Positions 55,113-64,000 of a stretch of DNA of 64,000 nucleotides are shown here, piece after piece. The notes below the pieces were generated by a model, which ran no database searches, was not told the origin of the DNA, and saw only the letters and a list, made by a program, of their open reading frames with translations. Both the position numbers and the translations under genes were made by a program. The first letter of the stretch is position 1; each line of letters starts with the position of its first letter. The stretch comes from Leptodontidium sp. MPI-SDFR-AT-0119 (lineage: Eukaryota; Ascomycota; Leotiomycetes; Helotiales; Leptodontidiaceae), in contig JAHLEZ010000023.1 in assembly GCA_020726505.1 (NCBI GenBank), positions 496,001-560,000 of the forward strand. Direction: 5' to 3'.

Positions 55113-55832
55113 ATGGATCAAGATGTCATTTTTGCCCCCGTACTGCGCTCTGAACGTCTCACAATGACTCTTTATGATGCCAAAGATGATTCACAGTTTC
55201 TTGCAGAACTCTGGAACAACGTGGCCGGCTCTGTACCCCCATGGACAGACGAACTGCTGTGCCGATTCATGAAGAACACAATTCTCAGTCCTCATTACTG
55301 TCTAGGACTGAAGCCAAATCGTCCTTCGGTAGGTCTCAAATTCAATACGACCACAATTTTGGCAGAATCCCTCTGCTGAAGTCGTGTCCCAGGTCTATAT
55401 CATACACCTGGGCTCTGAAACTGGCCCGTCGATCGGGCACATCAATCTCAGCGAGCGGCATCCTGACATTCCACCCGTACGTCGATCCATCTACAATTAC
55501 ATTCAACCTTAATAATGTCCGCCATATAGGATATTGGATACGCCATCCTCCCTGATTATCGCCGCCAAGGTTATGCTTTTGAAGCCGCAGCTTGTGCGCT
55601 CTCTTACTGGCACCATTCCTTTGGTCTGAAAGACATAGTTGGATTTTGCCATCCCGCAAACACCATTAGCAACAAGCTGATTCAGAAGTTGGGTTTCAGG
55701 AGAGGTGGAGAAGCGACTGTGGAGGAAGGAAACATATTAGTTAACGCATATGTTCTACCCGGAACGAGGGTAAGCAGTATGACGAAGGAGACCACCAGAT
55801 TTGGGCGGATGGGCACTGATAAAACGGAGTGA
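55113..55832 (+). CDS. GNAT-family N-acetyltransferase
   Basis: Transfers acetyl from acetyl-CoA to an amine; the substrate is unknown. Three exons, 55113-55328, 55393-55476, 55530-55832, encode 200 residues. Introns are 64 bp (GTAGGT/CCAG) and 53 bp (GTACGT/ATAG). I chose ATG 55113 (MDQDVIFAPVLRSERLTMT) because it puts the usual first strand, with SERL as in ribosomal-protein acetyltransferase relatives, at the N-terminus. Exon 2 gives VYIIHLGSETGPSIGHINLS, the central strands. Exon 3 gives IGYAILPDYRRQGYAFEA, the acetyl-CoA pyrophosphate loop R/Q-x-x-G-x-A (residues 111-116). NKLIQKLGFRRGGEA is the final family motif. It resembles the RimJ/L-type subgroup. Confidence 0.85.
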
Positions 55833-56927
55833 CGACGGTGAAAGCCTTTGATCGGTTCTGAATTCATGCTTTGTTAATATTACTGAATCAACGGGGCCAA
55901 CCTGCATTGGCGGGACGAGTGGCCATAACTAGCAAACAAGGATCTCTTCAACACCTTTACTGCCCTGGTCGAAGATTGCTTATGTCGAGGAGCCTAGCAT
56001 CTGGACATCCTCTTAGGTTCTGGCACGCTCGCTTCGAACTCTCTCGCAAACTCGCAGGTCTCCACTATTTCCCTTCGGCCCTCTAATCAAGCACCTTGTG
56101 TCCATTGATTGCTAAGCATGGCAAACAATGGCCAAACTTCTACTCGCTAGTCAATCTCGCAGCTAAGCGCAAGACGGGATTCCCTAGGAACTGTTCTTGC
56201 GCACGATGTCTTCCGCATGTACCGACTCGTGCACATGAGTTTTGACGTCGCCTCTGCTAACGAAGCAATACGGCTCAGTCTCTCGGTACTTGCTTCTCAT
56301 GTTTTCCTGCAGTGGACAGTCGTGAGGACAACGTGTGCCAATTTGAAGGCTTCGTATCGATGTTATCTTGATTGTTGAGAGACTCCTAGTCGCGTACCGC
56401 CGAATCTTCATACTTGGCTCTTGATGATTGGCGCGGTCTCGGTCTTTGAGGAACAAGATTTGGCTTGGCTAGTGCCTTAGTTGATAGAACGTGTTGCTGT
56501 GTATGCGATTAAGTCTTGGGATGAGATGAGGGATGTTCTGAGGTAGTTGGTGTGGGTTCCTCTGGTACAAGCAAAAGCAGGGAAAGAGTTCTTCGCTGTG
56601 TTTAGGTCTGAGGTCTGGGAAAGAAACATCGGGGTATACCACGTAGCACGGGGGTTCAAAGATCATTGGTATGGAAAGGCGTCATGAGGTATATTCGATC
56701 TTCTTAGTTGCTGATTTAAGTGAAGTCATTTTTTTTTCTCAACCTGGGTCAAAAACACGTTGTGGACGCATGTTGACCCATTTTTTATACTTGAGTAGCT
56801 TAGTGGCAATAGAAACGAAATATCTTCTTCTACCCAAGGACAAATAAGTGCATCCTGAAATACAGTCAGAAGCTATCCCCAATCTTTAATACTGACATAG
56901 CAAGCACAAGATAAATTACTCACGAAC
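55833..56927. other. Intergenic between convergent genes
   Basis: About 1.1 kb with 3'-flank content only. I found no coding pattern or repeat. An 8-base T-run lies near 56.73 kb. Confidence 0.45.
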
Positions 56928-58485
56928 TTACCAATCAGTAGAAGCTTCGGACTCGATAGCTTCAGCAGCGTGTAACGCCTGTGGAATTCTCGCTTGCCTC
57001 GCAATTTCATACAAACACCAAGTCGCATACCTTCGCGCCGGCTCCGGAGTCAACTTCCTCTCGGCCACAATGGTTAACGGCCAGATCAAAAAGCGCGCCG
57101 CAGGGCCGAAAGCCGTGCCTTCTTCGCCCAGAAAATGCGGTACACTGGCAAATATATTGCCAATCACTTGGGTACGGTTAGCTTCAGCTGTAGCTTGCAG
57201 AGCTTCGGCGTCGAAATCTTTGATGTAGAGGCATAGCTCGGGATGCTGCTTGGCCCAGGCTACATGTGCGGCTAGATGCCAGACTACCTCGTTTGCGAAA
57301 AGGCGTGTTTGGCGGAGGGTGTTCCAGTGTCGGGATATTCGATGATCGGCGTATGTATGGGCAAGGCCTTGATATGCCCATGATGGAATTCTGTGCTGTG
57401 GCATGGCTCCGTAGCGCCAGCTGTCCGGGAGCATGTCCATCAGAGCCAGCACCTGTTTATCTAGCTGTAGCGTCTCGTGGATCAGTGTTGGTATTTGGTG
57501 CGTGCCAATATGCTTCGCCGTCAGTTGCACTCGCAGGCTTACGATGTTGTCCATCAAAGGACCAAGCCGCGCGTTGGGAATGCTGTGATCGAGAAACGGC
57601 TTGGCTTGCTCGCAGAAGTAGACGAATTCATTGGGCAAGGGGGTGCTCCGTGCGATGCAGCTGCTGCGGATGTTGTTGCATGTCTGCAAGAAGAGTCTTG
57701 TGCCTAGAGACGTCTTCAGTTGCTTGGTACCGCGCAGGCGGATGAGTTGGACGGCGCCGAGGGTGTGAGTTGTCCAGCTTTGTGGTGAACGACGGCTGGA
57801 AAATGCAATGGCTTCGAAAAGACCTAGAGTAAGGACTGAAATGAGAGTGCGATCTAGAATAGCGGTATTCGGTGAGGCGAGTGCTGCGTTTGTTTGTGCT
57901 AGAGCTTCTGAGTAGTGCATCCGGGCATTTTCCATGAGCTTACTGCTCCCGACGTGAAGCGAAAGGCTTGCCAATGATGCGGCTAGAATGGTTGAAGATA
58001 CTGCATCTTGTGCTATTGGTGTTGTGGTTTTGTATACTTCAGAAAGATAGTAGAAGGGAGAAGCTGGGATGTAAGAGGACATAAAATAGCCGAGTGCCCG
58101 ATCGTCTTGGGATGGGGTGATAGAACGAGACGGTGATGGTAAGTCTGTGTGGTTAAAGGGTGTGACAGTGATTGGTTCAAAGTCATTTGTTGGTCTTGCA
58201 GAAGGTGGCTCATAGATCTCCCCATTCTTCTCCCATTGGACTTTTCGAGCTGTTGACTCCGACTCATCCTTGAAGAGGAGCAGGGCAACTTTTCTGTAAC
58301 CGGAGCAGATTATGGACTTGCGAACGCATTGGGAGCAAGATGGTCGGGCGCGGTCACACTGTAGCAATGGGCGTTGGAGAGTGCTTCTTAGGAAGAAGGG
58401 ACGGGGACGGATTGGCAGAACTTACTCTCAGTCTTCCCTTCCGGCATGGCCCACAAGCGTCTGAAGGGCGACCGTGGAACGGCAT
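56928..58485 (-). CDS. Zn2Cys6 fungal transcription factor
   Basis: DNA-binding regulator with an N-terminal binuclear zinc cluster. Two exons (minus), 58485-58426 and 58358-56928, encode 496 residues. The 67-bp intron (58359-58425, GTAAGT/ACAG) lies inside the zinc cluster. Splicing joins ACGPCRKGRLR to CDRARPSCSQC. The six cysteines are at residues 11, 14, 21, 28, 31 and 38 (spacing 2-6-6-2-6). A short linker leads to a helical region from about residue 100 (LGYFMSSYIPASPFYYL, TILAASLASLSLHVG), typical of the DUF3468-type fungal regulatory domain. It has no adjacent biosynthetic cluster, so its target is unknown. Missing the small first exon would wrongly remove half the zinc cluster. Confidence 0.9.
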
Positions 58486-59510
58486 GGCATTTGGCAACGA
58501 ATTGTGGACTCGTTTTTAGGAGTTCTGCCGTGACGAAAACGTGAGGTTTGGGAATGCAGCGCCCGATCTGGTGCGAGAGGGTGAGACTGCGTAATATCGC
58601 AGCCTATGGATGTGGAAGAAGTGGTGCACCAAAGAGACGACACCTTGTCACTAATTATGAACGAGACAAGGACCAAAAGAGGTATCGACTTTCGTGCATG
58701 CTGCGGTATATATACGTTGTCTCAGCTAAGGCTCAACGACGCCTACAGCCAGCATCACGAATGAAAAGGTAATGCTGCAGGGAAACCACTGGTCGCTAGG
58801 AAATGCAGCGATCGAGGATTTCTCTAGTTCTTATTTTGTTGTATACTTCGGCGTAAAGCTGAGTAGCTGAGCTTCCCCAAGTTGTAGGGGGTAGGGGACG
58901 ACCTGAGAACCGATGTTCGAAATGTACTGTAGTTGCGGTGGTCGTGCGAGGTCTTTCCTTCAGCTGCTGACGGACCCTGGCCGATCGTTGCATTGCAGGG
59001 TCGCTTCCAAAGCAAGCATCCTTCCTCCCGCAGCCTTACAGTAGCGTCGAGTTGTCCCCCGCATTAGGAAAGCCGGTTTCCCCTGCAGGTCTGCGGCTGA
59101 GCCTCTTCCATCCATAGCTCAACGTCGTTGCATCAACACTCGAGAAGAATAACACCATGGACAAGCACTGTGAGGGTGCATTGCATGCTGCGCAGGGGCT
59201 GAGACGATGGGAACGATCGAGAGGGTCCGCAATAACCAATAAGGGAGAGAGAGAACCATGATTTTCTTGTAGGTATTGGAGCGCGAGGCGCTTTGCTCGG
59301 AACATGGTTCTAAAAATGGTCGTGGCCTCAGCCATGAACAAAAGGCTATCCTTCTCGGCATCTCTCATTTAAAAGAGAAGAAAACCTCACGCGAACTCTG
59401 CTTCTACCTCTTCAATTCTTTCTCTCCAAGCTTCAAGACACATTTCACTCCAATCAGTTGCAAGCCCGTTCTTTTTCAAATTATCTTCTCCCATCCATCT
59501 ACTCTTCATC
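58486..59510. other. Divergent upstream region, no gene seen
   Basis: 1.0 kb between the Zn2Cys6 gene start (minus) and the membrane protein start (plus). A weak TATA-like atttaaaag sits at about 59368. No gene found. Confidence 0.4.
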
Positions 59511-60397
59511 ATGCACATCGACAAGCACGGCGATGTCTCCATCGCAGAGCTCATCGTCTTCATCCCATGCGTATTCCTCGGCATTGCAGTCTGCCTTCGG
59601 CAAGGATTCAAACGAACAGCAGGCTGGATCTTCGTGGTGATTCTGTCCGTGATCCGAGTTGCTGGAGCTGTGTGCCAGCTCTTGACTTATAACAATCCAA
59701 CGGAGGGTCTGATTAAGGCGACGCTCATTCTCGACTCGATTGGACTTGCACCACTTTTGCTGACGGTCTTGGGAGTGTTGTCCAGACTGTAAGTATAACT
59801 TGAAGCGGATGGCGAATAGGTTCCTCTGGACTCGCCACTAATTCGTTTGACATCAGGATCGAATGGATCAACGCCTCAATGCAGAACCCAAAGATCAACA
59901 CGAAAGTCTTCCGTATCATCCAACTAGTTATCGGCGTCAGTCTAATCCTCGGAATCCTTGGAGTCACCGCTCCCAGTTCACAAGCAGCGAACGGCACCTT
60001 CACACCACCCACCATCTCGAAAGTTGGCATAATCCTCAACATCCTCGTTTTCATCGTCCTAACCACAATATTCATCCTCTCTCTCCCTCACGGTTCCGCT
60101 TTGCCGCACTCAGAGCGGCCTCTGCGAATCTACATCCCACTTGCTTTGGTAGCAACTTTCGTCCGTGTGCTATACGCCATGCTCTGCATCTTCGTGCACA
60201 ACAGCACCTTCTCGCTCTTTAACGGCAGTATTGCAGCGAATGTGCTGATGGCAATTGTGGAGGAGTTCTTCGTTGTTATCATCACCATCGCGCTCGGTTT
60301 TAAGCTGGGTCGTACTTGTGTTGAAGTGGAGAATGTGGTTGTGGATGTTAATCAGAAGGATGCCGATAATACCAGAGAGCTTTCTCAAATGATGTAA
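59511..60397 (+). CDS. Multi-pass fungal membrane protein (DUF7702-like)
   Basis: Two exons, 59511-59788 and 59857-60397, encode 272 residues. The 68-bp intron (59789-59856) has a GTAAGT donor and a CATCAG acceptor, and the codon CT|G joins SRL to IEWINASMQ. Hydrophobic helices occur at roughly residues 10-28, 37-57, 69-90, 110-130, 150-170, 186-205 and 217-238, suggesting seven. The N-terminus is short and polar. Two Asn-x-Thr/Ser sites sit in outside-type loops (ANGTFTPP and VHNSTFSLFNGS). The layout matches a fungal family of unknown function that I associate with DUF7702. No enzyme motif is present. Confidence 0.8.
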
Positions 60398-61138
60398 GGA
60401 TGGAATGTGTTGTGCCCTCCTAGCATGGAATGTAGGACTGTCAAACGTTGATTCGGTCGATACAACAGGGGGTATCGAAGGAGGGGAGTTCGATTGGAGG
60501 CTGGAATGTCTGGTCGGAGAATTATCTCTATTTCGGAGGTGTTGTTTTCAGTAAATGAATCTGGCAGTCTATATCACAGCTGCTGGTCAGTGAAGCTCTA
60601 TCTACGGCCTTAAAACAGATCTGCTACTGTACCTCTGCTCTACTCTTGGGATTTCATGATATCTTCATTCGGCTCATGGGTATCTTCCTGTGTTTTTGAT
60701 TGATGCTTTGTAGTGTGTGTTGGGATGTGGTGTAGATGGGAGTTACTTTACTCTACCTTGGGAACTATTAGCAGTGCTATAGCTGGGCTAAGCAAGGCCT
60801 TTCTAAGCTGCAAGTAACACCAGCACTTACAAGATATAATTATAATCAATAGAAAATGCAATAATCCTAGGGTTGAAGTTGTTGATTTGTAATATAGGCT
60901 ATGTTAGCGCCGAAACCTGGAAGCCTTTAGGCTATGATTACAGGGCTTCGCCATTGTAATCGCCGAAGGCTTACAGAGCCTTGCCACTATATGCGCGGCT
61001 TGTAGGGCCGTGTACAGGCTTTCAAAAGCTTATATATATAATATACCTAGCATTGTAGAATCGCTAGTTAATTTAATATTAATTATTAGAACTAATAGGT
61101 TATGAGCCCCGAAGCCGCATACTATAATACGCTATAGC
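60398..61138. other. AT-rich transition zone
   Basis: 740 bp moving from genic to AT-rich composition. From about 60.9 kb short GC-rich words such as gccgaaggctt and gggcttcgcc recur in variants, suggesting decayed repeat sequence. Confidence 0.4.
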
Positions 61139-64000
61139 TGTCACGGCCCAAGCCATCACGTGTATCTTAGCCCTGATGTTCGGCGGTACTATCGCACAGA
61201 GAAGCTAAGATAGGCTAGGAGGCCATTTTAAGGTCACGTGACGGTATGAAGCTTTTGGAGCTTTAGGATCCAAGGCTTCTGAAGCCCCGGGAGCGTAGGC
61301 TCCCTAGGAATTTACGAGTTATATAGTTAGTATAGTTTCTTAGGTAATAAAGCTTTATACTTAAATTTATATAATAGTTTAATTATTGCTTATAACGTTT
61401 TAATTCTTATTAAGAACTAAACCTCTTATGACTTTATTTCTTAGTTAATACTAACCGGTGGACTTGTACGCCGCGTACTAGTTAGAACTTAGGAATATTA
61501 TACTTTAAGTATTTTACTTAAAGTATCGTTACTCGATTGAAAATGGCTTTTAATACTATAACAATTACAGGACCTTCGAAGGCCGAGGCTAATAAGGCAG
61601 GAGCGAAAGAAAAGGAGATTATTAATACGAAACTAAGCGCACTTAAGGTTTAGATACCTAATACCTACTACGGCCAACGAAGTAAGCTTAACTAGTTTAT
61701 CCTTTAGTATAATATGTACCTTGCGTTTAATAGCGACAAATTCGATGTCTAGTTAAGACGAGTTCTTTAGATTACTTTCTTTTTAAGAGACACGACTATT
61801 TATTAAATTAAACCTACGTAAAGCGATTACCTTATTAATAACGTCGCTAGTAATTACTTTACTATTATAATAAAGAAAAGCAAAATTATCTTTAAGACTA
61901 TTACCAGATTTACTATAATAATTAAGGGAATCTTTAGGAACCTTAATAAGATTAAGTAAGCGGAAAAGCACTTGCTTAGTATCCATCATTGGGAAATAAT
62001 TTATAAGTACATAATCGAATTCTAGTGCTACTGTTGGTCCACAGGTCCCTGCATAAGCATACTTCAGTCTGGAGAAGGGGGTGCGGGTCAAAGTCAGGGG
62101 TTAGAGCCTAGCCGGACTAGTTTCGGTGGAGATTCGGTGGGGTTTCGTAATATATAGTCTGGCTCTCTTTACACTCTCTTAGAATAGACACAGATTTTGA
62201 ACTATATATTTATTACTTTGTCGCTATACTCGTATTAGAATATATTTATATATACGGCGTAGTACATAAACCGGTACTACACTGACACTGATTAGTGGCA
62301 AGCTTATATTGTTAACCTTACTATAGACAGAAAAGGTCTCAGGCTATAGAGCGGATTCTAGGCTTCAACTTAAAGACTACTTTATTGTATTTTCCTTAAA
62401 GGGCATTTTACTTTTTCTAGATTATAGAAGGAAGGCAACTTCTCTCTTAAGACTTGACTAGGACGAGTGCACGTTAGAGAAGAGCTATTATAACACGACA
62501 ATTACTTTATAAAGACTGTTAATTTAATATCCTTAAATCTAGAACTTTAAACCTTTAAGAAACCTATCCGGGAACTTATTAGATCACTTACGAATCGTAT
62601 CCGACATAATAGCGGATACTTTAGACTGTACGCCGGAGTTAGAGTTAACTCTGGAAATATTTAATAACACGGCTATACTAGGAGAAACGCTAAATCTTAG
62701 TCTAACTTTTATAAGAGATACGACGGCATACTCGCGGAAGTTCTGTAAGTCTTTTTATAACGGCCGTATTAAAGGAGAGTTCCTTTTTTAGGACTTTTAG
62801 GAGTATTTTGAGGGTTAAATAATAAAGGAGTTTAGATTAATTAAGGTTACGGAACGCATATACTTTAAAGACGACTTACGAGCCTTTAGTGTGTTTATAC
62901 GACGATAAAGGGGAATAAGGACAGTAGAGGCTTTAGTAGAGGTAGTGCAAGCTAAAGAAAATTTGTGGCTAAAGGATTAAATAGAGATGTAAATTCGGAA
63001 TTACCCCGAATTAGTACCGAATTACATTTGGGAATTACTCTCTCGATCACCACCGCCGTTCTTAATAATACTTTAATAAAATTAAACCCTGATGTCTCTA
63101 TAATATTAATTAGAGGTAATTATTTATTCTGTGAAGGAAGACACTTCTTTAGAAGGGTTAAGAGTAAAGTTTATAGAAACGATTTAGTTATTAAGATTAC
63201 TTAAGATTTCCCTTATTAAAGAAGATAAGGTCGAGGATTTATATAGTGTAACCCCCTTACTTATAGTCCTAAAGAAGGAGTTTTCATTTACTCCTGGGAG
63301 GGATCCCCTAAGTAATCTCTACTTATAGAGATTAAATAAGTACGCGTTATCGAATCCTACACTAACGCTAGTAATACCCTTACGGGACGGGTTATTACTA
63401 CTATTTAAGGTTCCTAAGACTACCGGACTATATATAGAGCCGATTCGGCTATTATAGTATGTTATAGATTTATTAACCCTAGACTAGGCAAAATCGTTAG
63501 TAAACCTTACTAAGATGTATACTAAGGAGCTCTAATATAGCGGAGACAAAGACTACTTAAATAAGAAGCTTTACATCTTCGCCGACTTGTGTTAGAGAGT
63601 ATTAATTAAGATTAAGGTCTGGAACTGAGCCTTTCCGTTAATATTACGAGACGGAGTTAGTTCGTATTATTACTAGTACTTCTAGAATAAGGGGTACTTA
63701 TTTAATAAGCTTGTTAAGACGACTCGCGAACACTTTAAGACGGAGGAGAGAGTTAATAAGTTCCTTAGCCGGTGGTTTAGTTTGACTTTCTTATTATTTT
63801 AGGAGAAGCCTTATTAAACAGGAAAACTAGTATTAACTTAATTAGAGAACTTCGCCAAGGAATTGCAAAGTATTTAGCTTAGCTTAAAAGACAATAATAT
63901 ATAAAACGACAAGACACTCCGTAATAAGCTTATATAGGGAGTATTAGGGAACCCCCTCTTTAAGATGGCCTTGTTTTAGGCACCTCTTACCTTCTTTATA
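61139..64000 (+). mobile_element. RIP-degraded LTR-retroelement sequence, continuing past the window
   Basis: TGTCACGGCCC at 61139 resembles the start of a fungal LTR; its far end is not clear. An ATG at 61543 opens a gag-like frame (MAFNTITITGPSKAEANKAG). It continues as IPNTYYGQRSKLN, stop, FIL, stop, YNMYLAFNSDKFDV, stop, LRRVL, with TAG where Gln or Trp codons fit. Around 63.6-63.9 kb another gag-like stretch reads YLFNKLVKTTREHFKTEERV, then NKFLSRWFSLTF. TA dinucleotides are dense, and stops look like C-to-T/G-to-A changes, as RIP produces. No intact polyprotein remains. More than one element may be nested here. Confidence 0.6.
62032..62281. repeat. Candidate inserted solo LTR
   Basis: A 250-bp segment starting TGTTGG and ending CTACA interrupts the retroelement remnant. 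Its first ~150 bp are clearly GC-richer and less mutated than the flanks. No convincing 5-bp target duplication was found (gctac before, ctgac after), so this is tentative. Confidence 0.3.

Noticed and set aside
1..64000. CRISPR arrays, bacterial operons, rRNA genes or telomeric repeats
   Set aside because: None seen; intron-rich eukaryotic genes throughout and no evenly spaced direct repeats.

Overview
This window is nuclear DNA of a filamentous ascomycete (Pezizomycotina; a Leotiomycetes/Helotiales-type genome is my best guess, not proven). The reasons are short 44-77 bp introns with GT(A/G)AGT donors and CTAAC/CTGA(C/T) branch points, fungal-only families (PTH11/SAT4-like rhodopsin-domain proteins, Zn2Cys6 regulators, a HeLo-like domain, CBM1, ALB1, RVS161/Hob3), and AT-rich retroelement wreckage whose stop codons look like repeat-induced point mutation (RIP). 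Most gene models below were spliced by hand. Total coding length was required to be divisible by three and reading frame to continue across every junction.

Layout. 0-10 kb: a kinase-like gene cut by the window edge, two overlapping ORFs of unknown function, a ketopantoate reductase-type gene and a rhodopsin-domain membrane protein. 9.7-14.7 kb: conserved housekeeping genes (ALB1 divergent from RVS161/Hob3, an AIF2/AMID-type FAD oxidoreductase, a small membrane protein). 16.3-18.8 kb: two decayed MFS transporters joined head to tail. 19.5-24.0 kb: an alpha-glucoside/hexose permease and a GH27 alpha-galactosidase, divergently arranged around a 1.15 kb regulatory interval. 24.8-26.8 kb: a Tc1/mariner relic and a nearly complete 1,335-bp Tc1/mariner element. 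28.1-29.2 kb: a second rhodopsin-domain gene with the same exon 1 and exon 2 lengths as the first. 29.9-35.1 kb: two genes broken by frameshifts, one for a long helical protein and one for an HNH-type protein. 35.6-37.3 kb: an exo-polygalacturonase (GH28) carrying a CBM1. 38.9-41.3 kb: a HeLo-like/ankyrin/ZZ-finger gene with one in-frame TGA. 41.3-45.9 kb: gene-poor degraded DNA. 45.9-48.8 kb: a single gene that joins nine ankyrin repeats to a complete NRAMP metal transporter. 51.5-60.4 kb: an OPT transporter, a GNAT acetyltransferase, a Zn2Cys6 regulator and a multi-pass membrane protein. 61.1-64 kb: heavily mutated LTR-retroelement sequence.

The genes suggest a plant-associated or saprotrophic lifestyle: pectin and galactoside breakdown, sugar, peptide and metal uptake, and membrane sensors. 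The most unusual item is the ankyrin-NRAMP fusion at 45928-48813. Next are the KDEL-terminated alpha-galactosidase, the HeLo-like/ANK/ZZ protein with its lone nonsense codon, and the concentration of recently broken genes between about 16 and 46 kb.
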